A DNA stretch of 64,000 bases, taken from contig JAQFVV010013320.1 of NCBI GenBank assembly GCA_028023455.1, positions 30,346-94,345 of the forward strand. The letters are read 5' to 3'. Source of the DNA: Epiperipatus broadwayi (taxonomy: Eukaryota; Onychophora; Udeonychophora; Euonychophora; Peripatidae). Of the stretch, positions 38,424 through 50,842 are shown piece after piece. The position numbers were made by a program, and so were the translations under genes. The notes below the pieces were generated by a model, which saw only the letters and a program-made list of their open reading frames with translations, had not been told where the DNA came from and did no database searches. Each line of letters begins with the position of its first letter. Within the stretch, counting starts at the first letter, position 1.

Positions 38424-41045
38424 TGAAACAGACAGATCGAAGGATCGATCTTAGTTTCATAGTTTTCATTTTGAAGTACGGTAATTCTAAATCACTATTT
38501 ACCCGCAATGAGGCTTTTTCTATTCCAGGCCACATAAATTTTAAGTTAGTTATTTTATGCTTTGTTTAAAAGAATTTAATGTAAATATTACAAGTATAAA
38601 TATTTACAAATCATGATAAATAATATTCGTGTGTGTGGTTTGTAGGTTTATATTCGCTCAATTTAAAAGTTTCATTGCGTGTATATTTTTTTAATTTTAA
38701 ATCTTTCAAAATTATACAAAGTCATTTAAAAATGCTGATCAAAAGTCACATTCCTTTGATCGGTATTTTTAGTCAAATCTTACGTGTACAAAATGTATAG
38801 AATAATTAGTTTGTACTTTGAAAGTTAAGATAATGAATTTCAATTTTGTATGCACAAATTCCTATGTAATTATTTAGTTTGTCAATTTAGAATCATGTAT
38901 TGAATTTAGAAATAAATGTAAATCAAACAATGGAAATGAGAAATGTAGGACTCTTATCAAGAAATGCGAATGCAATTGTATAGCCAAAATTAGATATTGC
39001 TGGAGGCCAGAAAATCAAAGGAGGCGGATTCATGAACAAAAACTATGCAGAGTGATCAACCGTAGCCATCTCATATTATAATATACTAGGGGACTCTACT
39101 TTTTGACTTTGCTGTGGGTAGACCGTCTCGGGCTACAGCAAAGTAGTTGTGCCAGAGAAATCATCTCAACTGTGATTAAGAAGTTGCCCGGTGAATTGCA
39201 ATAATGTTGGGCTAAGTCCAAGAAGCTGATACCTGTCCTGCCGATTTAAATCTTTCGAGCCGCTGATCCATAATGTTTTCGGTGCTTCCAGTTTTCTCAA
39301 TTCCAACCTTTAAATTAATCATGCCATTCTAAGGAATCCAAAATGCGCACCTACGTTCTGCATAAACATTACCGCAAGGAGAAAAGCCGGACGAAGAAGA
39401 ATGGTAACTCTTGTTACATGAACTTTTTAACTTTCCTCTAAGCTTAATAATTTTATTATTTAATCTGTTATGAATTAATCTAGGTAATTACATGTAAATT
39501 TCTTGCTTTCCTTCATTAAAATGTTACACTAAAGCCTGTCAGTAAATTTCTTCTCTAATACTTCTGTGCTCTAGTCTTTAGATGATAATTTACTAATATT
39601 TTGTGCCTAATAGTAATTCATTAGTGAATATACTTATATTTTTATTATTACTTACATTTACAAACAAAGCGATGCCAATAATAATATTTTTCAATTCTAG
39701 TTAAAGCCATTAAAGTTTATTTTGTAGTATTATTAGTATATTCATTTTAAAAGTAATTTTCTTTTATCGAACTAAAAAAAATTGGTTCGTTTATGTTGAG
39801 TTGAGAAATATTCAAGTACCTGTATTGTTCCTTTTATTTTGTCAAAATTATATTTTAATCTTTGCTCCAAATAACAAATATAAAATAAAGTCTAAATTTT
39901 TATTATGTTATTTTTATATATGAACGGAGTAATAATATAAAGTGAATATTTTTGTTATTATTATTACCTTCCGAACAACCTGGAGAGTTATGGGTTTCAG
40001 AGTGAAATTAATTAATTGTTACTTTTGTGATCTTTTGATTTTGCTATGTTTTATTTTGAATAGTCATATCAGATTGTTGCATAGAAAATGTTACGGAGAG
40101 ATAATCAAGGTTTTATATAGTTTCGCTTTAAGTCCACTTCCGATCACTCTTCCTCGATGTTACTGTGGCAGTGCCTTTTCCTTCGCCTAAATTGGCATCT
40201 CGTTTTTACTACCAATTGGAAAGAAAGAAATTCTTCTCCAGATAATCTCTTGGATCACCGGGGTTCGAAAATGATCCCGGCTGGTTGTAGTGTCCCGGAT
40301 CTACTTGGGGGCATTAAGACTTGTCAAAGTACAAGCCGCCCGGTCTTCCATCAATGCACCGCAAGTTATTATTGTAGTATATCTTAAGCTCTGCAACCAT
40401 CAGTACATCATTATTATATTATATTCTTATATAAAGCCTCCTCCAATTATCCGTATATGTAATGGTTTGAATCTATTAAAATCAAACAACTTAATATAAA
40501 ATAGGAATTAAATATTTTAAATACTCAAATTACTCTGATTCTCATATCAACTCGTACGACCATTTAAAACATATAAATATTGGCATGCGTTTTGTTTATC
40601 AGTCTAAAACAATTATTAAGGACTAGAAGCAAATTATTATAAATAACATATGAAAATGTTACCGTATCTGTACATATTATTCAATGATTTCCATAATTAT
40701 TAAAAATTTATCTAATCTATTTTTGTCTCCCTTGTCTTATTACTCTCGAAATCTAGTTAATTACCTGATGTCTGTATCGACAACTTAAATATATATTGAA
40801 TTATTAACTGTACCAATATCTCAAATATAAGATATATATGAATAACTGATTTTAGGGTAATTTAGTCTGTGTTTTCCGACGAGCTAGTAAAGGGAAAACC
40901 ACGTACCGTTGTTGCATTGTCCATCGGTTGGTCATGCCAGGGTTTTGGGTTTGAATTTGGTTTGCATTTTGGAATTTATTCCTAGACATGGACTGGGTTT
41001 GAATTCGGATTACTGTGCATGATTAAGCATTGTGATTTTACCGGT

Positions 41046-41048
<3 letters not shown>
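38424..41048. mobile_element. Probable solo LTR, 2.6 kb
   Basis: Begins TGAAACAG right after (AT)n and ends CCGGTACA right before (AT)n. The flanking four bases on both sides are ATAT. Ends of the form TG...CA, lack of coding sequence, and a locally more GC-rich, transcribed-looking part (about 39000-39420 and 40130-40380) suit an LTR left by recombination. The first eight bases equal those of the minus-strand LTR A (TGAAACAG), suggesting a related family in the plus orientation. There is no second copy in the window to confirm it. Confidence 0.55.
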
Positions 41049-41076
<28 letters not shown>

Positions 41077-41099
41077 TACTCCAATATTGTTTTAGAGCT

Positions 41100-42460
41100 T
41101 TGTCAAGATAATTATAAATGTATAAGTTTATTTTACATTAATTTGAATAGTTTTACTGGGATAATTTACAATATCCCTATAATAATATGTTATAACGAAA
41201 TCAATTCACACTCATTATGTATTTATAAAACAGATAATTAAAGGAATAACGACAATACCATTATTCTTTTTTAAGAATTATTTTATAAATTAACTATTAA
41301 AGTAATAAGAAAAATGAGATAGGATATGATAATTTGATAATTCCAACTCTCAAACATCTTATCAAAAATATAATTTCCTATAGCAAGTAATATTAATTTC
41401 TTGATACTTACTAATTAAAATAGTTAGTCTTTACCTAAAAAAAATATTTTTACTTCAATAAACTAAATTTCTAAAACAAAGATGTACAAAGATAAAAAAA
41501 AAAACTTAATGTAGCTAATACCCCCCCCCTTCTCTTCTTATTATAATTTGGAGGTAAAATAAATAAAGAAAAAAACCATGTTTCAATAAATAAGAAAAGA
41601 TAAGAAAAAAAATATTCAATTTACCAATTATTATTTATTTTAAAATTATCTGTAAGTGTATATGTAATGGGCATATTACAATACCATAGATTGCAATATT
41701 TTTTTTTATCTTTTGAGTTCTTTTTTTTTTTTTTTTTTTTTTTGAAATTATCTTTTGAGTTCTTTTTTGGTAGTTGTAATTTTCAGTTTTTTCTTTTCAG
41801 TGTTACTTATTGTAAGTTCTATTTAACACATATTTCCAGATTAATGGACATGGTTAAATTTATCCACTTTTATAATACATTGTTTTCAGGTTGTAATAAT
41901 TTGCAAATTGAGCTAACACAGAGAATGAAACGGTTTTGCTTATTTATGGAAATAATACTTTTTTGCAGATTACTTTAATGGTCTTTTCTTTCTTCGTGTG
42001 GTTTTATTGATTAGGCTACATGGTGAGGTTTAATAATTTTCAGCTTCTAGTTTTAACTTTGCACAGGGTTTTCCTGAAATCCATTTTTTTAAAAAAGTCA
42101 TTTTAAAACTAGTAGTGAGATTATTCTTTTCACATCTGAACTGCTAGTTCTGTTTTCATCAACAGTGAATCAGGAAAGAGTGTTGATACTGATGTCTACA
42201 ACAATTTGATAAAAAACTGTAGCTTTTTATATTTTCAACAGATGAATCATGATGGACTGTTTCTTATAAGAAGGTAAAGTTTTACTGCTTAATATTATAA
42301 AAAAAAAAAAAAAACATAAGAAAATTAAATCTATTCATTTCCCCATTCTAACTTTATTTAATTTAAGATGCTTGTAATATCTGACATGACCAGAGTTTGC
42401 TATTGAAACATATTATTACAATGTTTCAACAGTGCTACCTGTATTTAGAAACAAAATCTG
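41100..42460. other. AT-rich spacer with a long poly(T) run
   Basis: Contains a run of about 24 T (near 41720-41743) between two copies of atcttttgagttc, and a run of 9 C at 41521-41529. No reliable gene. A very short possible exon near 42241 is discussed under findings. Confidence 0.4.
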
Positions 42461-42466
42461 AATCAT

Positions 42467-42555
42467 CCAACTTAGGCTATCTGTAGCACTTAATTTATAT
42501 GTATATATATATATATATGAATAAATTAAGTGCTTCAGATAGCCTAAGTTGGGTA
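42467..42555. repeat. Near-perfect hairpin with 31-bp arms and a TA-rich loop
   Basis: The left arm (42467-42497) begins ccaacttaggctatctg. Its reverse complement recurs at 42525-42555, ending cagatagcctaagttgg, with one mismatch. The loop is mainly (TA)n. This is the size of a small foldback or the ends of an internally deleted MITE. Confidence 0.85.
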
Positions 42556-43314
42556 ATATATATACGTGTGTGTGCGCGCGCGTGTGTGTATTATAACAGT
42601 CTATTGCTAGTTGATCGATTCTATTCACACTTTATAACTATTGGTAGTTATTAGTATCTATTATCTTTAGTGATTCTACAAATCGTGGTTTTTGTATCAC
42701 TTTATTCATAATTTAAGTTTCATTTGAAATACTCAATTTTTGAGATATAATCATCAACATCTCTATCATTTTGTTAAAAGACTATTAGATTAGGAAAATT
42801 GAAAATTCTTAACAGTATTTGATCTGTATAAGCGATTTTTCCTAAATCTATTTCAACAGAAAATCATAATTAACAAAATGCAATGAATCATATATATTTT
42901 TTCTTTGTTTCATTATACATATTGTTTGTTTTCATCTGACATTTTTATTATTTTCTCAGATACTGATTGATACATGAATAAATAAGCATTCCTTGTCTAG
43001 CTAGTCTCATTAGCTATTTTAGACACATGGGTTAGTGCAACGATTGTTATATTTAATATTTCTTCAATTAAATGAACTCTTAAATATAAACACAAAATAA
43101 ATACTGTTTGTTAATATATTATGGAAGCTAATGCCAATATAGACAAAGTATGGTAATATTAATGCAATGTATAATATTTTAAGATTTTTTTTATTATGAT
43201 TAGTATTATATTTTTTAAGGTAAATATTTTTTTCAATACTATAATCTTTTTTTGAAACATTTTTAGTGATCTGGTAAAATGAATAATAGCACCTGATTAA
43301 AAAAAACATTCAAC

Positions 43315-43318
<4 letters not shown>

Positions 43319-43391
<73 letters not shown>

Positions 43392-43423
43392 GAATGTATG
43401 TGTGTGTGTGTGTGTGTGTGTGT
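43319..43423. repeat. (AT)n followed by (GT)n microsatellite
   Basis: About 70 bp of AT repeat, a 12-bp spacer, then about 24 bp of TG repeat, directly at the left edge of the repeat at 43424. Confidence 0.95.
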
Positions 43424-44012
43424 GATTACTAGATAGAGCTTTATCAATAGCTCCTAACAAGCTTTTGTTTACATAAACGCAGTGAGAGATAGAATTCAAT
43501 ATTTCTTTTGTTGTCTCCACCTCCAGACCAGCTGGTTTCAAGCTAGTTCGCTCATGTCAGTGAAAGGTAGAGAGAATAGAAACTAGATCTAAATACTAAA
43601 TCTAAAATCAGCATTTATCAAACATGTTTCTATCAGTTTGAAAGCATGAAATTTATCAGACATGTAATGTCTTCAAATCCAGCTTAACAAACTAGATAGC
43701 TATATGGGTCTGAAATCAGTTCAGTTTCACCATATAATGAAAGCCTCTGCAATATATATCATTGCAAAAACCTTCAAGGGTACATTTATGATAAACAAAA
43801 CAAGTTATACATTTTGTAACTTGCTTTTAGCTTGCATTTTATGATCATTAGATGGTGCTTTACTAATGACAATGAAAGAGATATTGAATTCTATCTCTAT
43901 TGGCATTTATGTAAACAAAAGCTTGTTAGGAGCTATTGGTAAAGCTTCATCAAGTGATCACAAAATACAAGCTAAAAGCAAGTTACGAAATTTATAACTT
44001 GTTTTGTTTATA
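43424..44012. mobile_element. Non-coding repeat family X, copy 1 (with terminal hairpin)
   Basis: Aligns in the same orientation with 62155-62691: shared strings include tttgtttacataaacg, the run from tttctatcagtttg to agcatgaa, aaactagatag and catatgggtctga. Its right part is a hairpin: about 43793-43858 is the reverse complement of 43958-44012 (gataaacaaaacaagtta...taacttgttttgttta). The 5' motif tttatgtaaacaaaag near 43910 is an inverted copy of the one near 43467. No coding capacity. It is bounded by (AT)n at both ends. Confidence 0.7.
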
Positions 44013-44024
44013 TATATATATAAT

Positions 44025-47000
44025 ACAAATGAAATGTCCATTTATATTGTTGAATTTTAGAATTAAAAATGCATGAAAACCTGCATACACACAGAAAATA
44101 ATAATTTAGTATTTGTTTATTTAAGTGGGAGTATTGTTTATTAAATGTATGCAGTAAAGTAAAATATTAAAATATAAAATATTAATAAGTGAATATATTA
44201 CTATATATTTTAATCTATCTAATCTGTTTAATAATCAAATATTAACTTTATTACAATTTACCATTTAATATACTATCTATTAACAAATTAAAGTTTAAAA
44301 ATCACAAGTGTCATAACCTTTTATATTATACTGTATTATTCAAAACCATTTAATGATAATGTGAATTATTTGATTTTTCAAAACAATTTAAATAGAAGTA
44401 AACTATTTTTTTAGGAATATAGTAATTCCAGGTTTAAATCAAACTAAGATGGTGCAATGCATATATTTAATTTAAATATATGATAGAAATTATTGGTGAT
44501 GATTAACCATTAAGGTGATCTATAAAGTCAATAGATTTCATTATATATTTTAATTTATTTTCCAGATTTTTTTTCTTGGAAGTATTATTGCAAGGAATAG
44601 AGTAACATTTTTCACTTTTTATATTTTTTATTATAGATATGTAAGTAAAGAAAATTAATTTTCAAAATATTACATTTGGAAATAAAAGTTGACTAATAAA
44701 CATAAATAAACAAAATATATTATCAAAAACAAAATGTTTTGTTATAAATTTAAAGCTATAAAAGTATTTTGGACAAAATAAATAAATGAGTCTTTTAAAA
44801 AAAATATTTTTCATAGAAGTCTTGCTAAAGCATAATATCAAATAATAATAAAAATCTCTTTAAAATTTAAATTGAATTATTAAATATTAAAAGTTTTGAC
44901 AACATTTGATTGGAAATATTTTGATTTTCTTTAGTCTTTAACCTCAATAAAGTTTTACTTGACTGATTTACACTAAAAAAAGTTTCATAAATTCAATGCA
45001 ATTGAAATACAGTGTCACTTGCATATTTATAAATGAAAGTTTAATTATAATAAAAAAATAAATGATAAAAAAATAAATAGATTTTAAATAAAATTATTAT
45101 TTCATTTTTATATTAAAAACAAAAGACAATATGTTGCAAACATGTTAGTATTTCTTTCAACTCTAACATTTTTTAAATACAATTTTTATTTTAATTTACA
45201 TTGGCTAATGACACTAACTCTAGGATTTTCTATCTATATATAATAAGTATCGCTAATAATTTACAAAATCATACGTTTTGAATTAAAATTTCAAACTCTA
45301 GTAATTGAAAATGGGTTCTTGCCACAAACGATTTAGTGTTTTCCAAAAGGTTAAAACTATTAAAGATATCAAAAATAATTGACATTTAAATTTCATTTAT
45401 GTTTCTCTGAATTCCCTACAAAAGTATTATAAGTACTGTCTATTTTCCTGATTATGAGCAATTTGCAAACTATTCTCCAATGATGAGCTTCAGAGTATTT
45501 ATATTGTTAACATTATTTATATCTTCAGGCTGCTTCTTCATAATGGAGGGTTATCAAAGATTATAATTTTAATTATACTTAACTATAATTAGTCCAATCT
45601 TGCAATAACTTAACTTTGAGGACCAGCTTAAGGAACAGTGATATTTAATGGATATAAATATTCAAGACTTTTACTGTGAGTGATAACAAGCAACACATTT
45701 ATTTATATAGCAGTAGCAAAGCTTAACAAATGACACATATTAATAAATATCATCAACATTACATGCACTTATATTAGATGATGAAAACAGTACAACTAAA
45801 ATATCATCATCACAAACTTGTTTTTTAATTACATACACTGAGAGCTATAAGATAATAATGTCATTGTAATAAGTAACAATATTTAAATTCATATATCAAA
45901 ATCAACAAATGAATGCATGATTAACATATTGCCAAACAAAGTCAATACATCATTGACCTCAATACTTATTAACACAATAATCTATACACTGAGACCTATA
46001 AGTATAAGAAATGGTTTAAATGCCTGTTAAATATAAGATTAACTCACTACTATAATATTTATGTAATTTCATAAAACGATGACTATTCTTAAAGCTTCAT
46101 ATATAAAATATTTAAATAATAATTCCTTATTATAGCCATATTTATAAAGATATGACATTACCCACGCTCTTGAAAATATTTAGTACAAACAAAATCATTA
46201 TAAAAATGAATTTATAATTGGAACTATCCACCAATATCAAAACAAACCCAACAACTAACAATATTTCAATTGCTAATACATGCAGAATTGGCCAAAGTGC
46301 ATTTACAAAATAAATATTTATCAGTAGTTAAACAATCAAAAATTTAAAATTATAAATATTATCATTAAATAACATAGATTATGTATTTTATAATTTGTAT
46401 TGAAATATGACATTTATAAAATAAGAGTAAATTATAATTTATCACATCTGTATTATTTCTAAATATTAAACTAAAACATTTTGAAAATATAAACTTGTAT
46501 ATAGCTTATATAAATACACATATTGATTAGTACAATATTTAAAAACTGATGAATAACATCATCATAAAGTATTTATTTGAAATGCAATTTATTATAAGTT
46601 AGAGCATTTAATAAAGATGCATAAATTGTTTTTGTCATTTTAACTTATTTACCATTAAAAAACTTAAATGGCTCTCTACACATTTAAAAAAGTAACAGAT
46701 TGTCACTTTCTTCATTGTGGCTCTCCATTTGAAATAAAGAAAACAGTAAACAGTAGACAGATCTGAATGAAATAGCAAAAAAAAAAGTCATAATTTTTAC
46801 AGCAGTTGATGATTATAATGTACTACTATTATTTATAGATAAAAATATAAAGAAATAGATTATACATTCAAGACTTGGTTTCCAAATTCTTGGGAAGAAA
46901 ACTATTTGTTTACAATTTATCTTGGAAGTTTAAAATTTAATATTTTTTTGATTAAAGCACAATGATCCTATTCACATGATCAAACAGTTTTCTTTTGGTA

Positions 47001-47550
47001 CTTATTACTTAGCTGGGTTTTTTTGCCACTTGTTGGCATTGTTTCCAGTACAAAACAGCTACAAGTACATTTATGTGGCCTAACCCTTATGGCTAAGAAA
47101 ACAGTTTATGTTTTGTTAGAAATTGCAGGCCATTTGATTGTATTGCACAGAAATATTATGGCCTGTTTTGTGCTTTGCGACACATTATGCAAATGTACCT
47201 AATTAGTTGGTCACTACTGTGTCATCTGATAGTGTTTGGATTTCAAGAAGCCACAAGTTTTGATATGTCCATAGTAGAGTAATTTTATTTCTACTTAAAT
47301 CATGCAGTCTGACTCACTTAGAATTGTCCCACCAATCCCACTCTTCCATACACAACTTGGAATGTGCAACATATTGAGAAAGAGTAGGGCCAAATACAGT
47401 TCAACTGAGCTCACATGAAAACTCATGTTTATACATGAAATTATATGAGACAAATAAAAAATGTCACACAAATTGTGCCACTTACCAATGTCAGTCAGGC
47501 TCCTGCAACTGAAGAAATGATTCCTAAAAATAAAATATTAAAGACATAGT
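44025..47550. other. 3.5 kb AT-rich, no recognised gene
   Basis: Mostly low-complexity AT. A somewhat more balanced part (about 47000-47520) has no frame or motif I recognise. Confidence 0.4.
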
Positions 47551-47559
47551 AGAAAAAAT

Positions 47560-48320
47560 AAAAGGATCAAAAAATGTCATTAATAGTAAAAGTTCTTTTT
47601 AAAAAAGGCAGAATGGAAATCATGTAATACAAATCACCATATAGCAAAAAATAAGTTACCATATTTGAAATATGAAAAAAGAAAACAAAAGTTGTAAAAG
47701 TCTGAAGTTTTGATGTTATTGTAATTTTTTGGAGTGGTGTGTTGAAAGGATCAAAAAATGTAATTAATGGGAAAAGTTGTTTTTAAAACTGGAAAAATAG
47801 ACATTACTAATACAAATAAAGTGGAAAAAAAAGTCACCATATTGTCATCATTTTTTAACCAAAAAAAAAAAACAACAAAAAACAATGAAAGTTGAAAATG
47901 TCAAAAGTTTTGATCTTATTTTAATTTTTTTTTTGGGGTGGGAGGAGTACTATGTATTCACTGAGACAAGAGCTAGAGACAAAAGTTATTTTTGGTTTGT
48001 TTTTATATTTAACAAAAGGTAATAAAAATTGGTTTTAAAAATCAAAGTTTTAGTATATCAGTGGTATACAAATAAAGCAAAAAAAAAGTTGCCATATTTT
48101 GAAAAAAAGAAAACTAATGTTGATAAAGTCAAATGTTTTGATCTTATTTTAATTTGGGAGGGGGGGGATTGAGAATTACTTTGTAAAAGTTAAAGACAGA
48201 AGTTATTTTTGTTTGTTTTTAATTTTTTTAAAAGAAGGTAATAAAAATTGATTTAAAAAATAAAATTTAAAGCCAACAAAAAAAAAAAAAAAACCCCTAA
48301 AAATGAGATATTAAAAACAG
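47560..48320. repeat. Degenerate tandem repeat, 3 to 4 units of about 190-250 bp
   Basis: Recurring order of strings: ggatcaaaaaatgt (47568, 47749), the phrase around gttaccatattt or caccatatt, then gttttgatSttattNtaatttt (47708, 47912, 48140) followed by a G-rich run (ggagtggtg, ggggtgggagg, gggaggggggg). Units are diverged and of uneven length. This is an old tandem array or a cluster of copies of one short repeat. Confidence 0.65.
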
Positions 48321-48595
48321 AGTAAAAAAATGCAAAGAATCAAAAAAATTAGCCATATTTTAAAAATCACAGCCCAGTAACATTGCATTGTATAGTTTTT
48401 GACTGACAACAATGCCATCAAGTGTACCTTTCTTTTTTATACAAAAATCATTCTTGACTAATTGCCATAGAACAGTAAATAAATCTACAATTAATGTAAA
48501 CATATATTTTAATAAATAGTTATCAGTTCTTTTGCAATTAATATTATTAAATTAAACAACTGACTTACTTTTATATTATAATTTAACAAAATCAA

Positions 48596-48600
<5 letters not shown>
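48321..48600. other. AT-rich spacer
   Basis: Nothing recognised. It runs into the (AT)n tract before the next LTR. Confidence 0.4.
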
Positions 48601-48634
<34 letters not shown>

Positions 48635-48637
<3 letters not shown>

Positions 48638-50822
48638 AACGAGCACAGACGTTCGTTACATTGTTTTTTTTTTTATATTTATTAAACATGAAAGTAAATT
48701 AAAAAGTTCGCATTTAAAAATTTTCTTTAAGAATTAAAAATTGAAATTAAATATCATCTTAAACTCGTATATATTAAATCGCACAGATAAAAAAAAATTA
48801 TTAAAATAAAACTGTATTAAAAATAGAAAAGGTATTTTAAAAACAAAAACTTGAAAAGATTTAGAGATAAAAATATATATTTGATTTGGAAAACAGGTTA
48901 ATTAATCAGAAATGGAAATGATTGTTAATTAGTTAAATGTAACCCAGCCTTGGGCATTTAAATGTAAAAACATTAGTCAGATAGGAAAACAATTGAAACA
49001 AATAGCCAATGAAAGAAATCCATCAGGAAATCGGACCTCAGCGAAAGGATCATTACATCGATGACATAATGCCAAGTCAATCCTTCGAATACGTATAAAA
49101 GGAAAATTTGGAAATTATTAATTAGTGAGTTGTTATGATTATTACGATGTGACAGATAGATGTTAGTGCGGAGGTGCGGGAGAAGAGATTGAAGGACGCA
49201 CGTTCAATCCCTTCAGTTGTTATAAAATGGAAAAATGAAACATCGCTTTTCTTATATTCAGAGGACAACAGGATCATCGGGAAATTTAATGCTGGATTTC
49301 AAACAGCAAGCAATTGTAAAAGATGAACATTTCTAAAACCGTAAGAACTTTCTAAGATAGATATAACGAACAATATTAATAACACTAAGATCTTTAAATT
49401 TTAAACTTTCCTAGTATTTAATTGTTACAAATAGAATCCTATCTGACCAAACTAAATTCTTTATTAATAGTGTTATTTGATGTATTTTTTTCCTTATTTA
49501 TGTAAAATCATTTCCATTTATTTATTTTTTATTCTTTAAGTTTTTATCATGATTTTTTTTTGTTTTTCGTTAAATTAATTATATAAATGTTAAACTTAAG
49601 TCGGGCGTGAATGGCTGTATAGATTTGTAAAGTTATATTAGGGGAGGGAAATCTTAGGTTATTTGTTTCGTGGTTAAATTGGGTCAATGGATTGGATATA
49701 TTGGTGTGATTAGTAGATGTAATATTGATTCGCTATGGGCAGAATTGCTTCATACACCGCACACTTCCGTTTGCCTATGGAAGGAATTATAAGTCGGATA
49801 CTGCAGTTCCTTTCTATGGAGTTTTTTGTTTTATTGCTTTTCTTTGCAGATAGATGTAATATTCCTATCTCATAAGAGGCAATTTCTTCTCTTAACCTTT
49901 TGTGCTGCTGTATTTTATTACATTGAATACATCAATATATCAGATGAATTGCTGCCAGTTTGACTACGAATTTTAGCCTAAGGTTAAATAGGGATAGAAT
50001 GTTTATTTTCAAAAGCAAATTTATGTGGTCTATTCATACTCGACCCTAAATAAAAATGCAGTAAATTTAAGTTGTTTATAGATGCTTGCATGGATTGGTT
50101 ATCGGTTAAGTATGTTTTGGGTTTTCATATTTGATCAAAATATATAGACATTCGATAAATAATGATACCTTACGGTGAGTATCTAAAATGTATTTATTCG
50201 GATGTCTTTTAAGTTATTGGTGACAATGCAAGTATCTTATGGTGAATAATATTGGGTTACATATAAATTTCCCTCCACAATTGTCAGTAATCAATAATTT
50301 TGTATTTTGATCGTTTATGTTTACTTTGAAATGTTTTTGACCGTGAAATATATGTAACCGATCTATATTCAACATTATAAACAAGCTTTCATAAATTTAT
50401 TTGTGCGAACTTAATTAAAATGAAAAATTAGAATATAATAGTAATTAAATGTAAATTAAAGTCAAAAATCAAAGTTAAAAATAATGTTAAATGTTAAAAT
50501 GTAAAACTAATACTAAAATAATTTTAAATCTTATATATATATGTGCATAAATAACTGTTTGTACGTTAATTGCTGGCAGTGGCTTATTTTATTTATTTTT
50601 TAATGTTGAAATCTAATTAGATAAGATATTATATTATTTAATCTCTGCTATTCCACTGAGCTAGTGACATGGGCTAACGACCAGAATCAAAATTAAAAAA
50701 AAAAAAATATTTTTTTTTTGACTGACGTATCTGCCTACTTTATAAATTTTTCTAGGTTCAAATACCTAGATGGCGCCCTGTAGTGCAGTTTTACGTTAAG
50801 TCACCTTCTCCAGATCATTACA
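48635..50822 (+). mobile_element. Probable solo LTR, 2.2 kb, with TATA box
   Basis: Starts TGTAACGAG after (AT)n and ends CATTACA before (AT)n, with ATAT on both sides. The first 26 bases form an inverted repeat (TGTAACGA...TCGTTACA). At about 460 bases a TATA element is followed by a more GC-rich stretch, as in the U3/R part of an LTR, giving plus orientation. No coding region. The right end is separated from element B by only about 20 bp of AT repeat. Confidence 0.6.
49094..49100 (+). promoter_or_regulatory. TATA box in the solo LTR
   Basis: TATAAAAGG within acgtataaaaggaaaa. The next 120 bases are less AT-rich than the surroundings, consistent with a transcription start about 25-30 bases downstream. 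Read from sequence only. Confidence 0.45.
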
Positions 50823-50842
50823 ATATATATATATATATATAT

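Noticed and set aside
40157-40499. Overlapping short frames in the GC-richer part of the solo LTR
   Set aside because: No domain, no conserved motif, and the position is inside a putative LTR.
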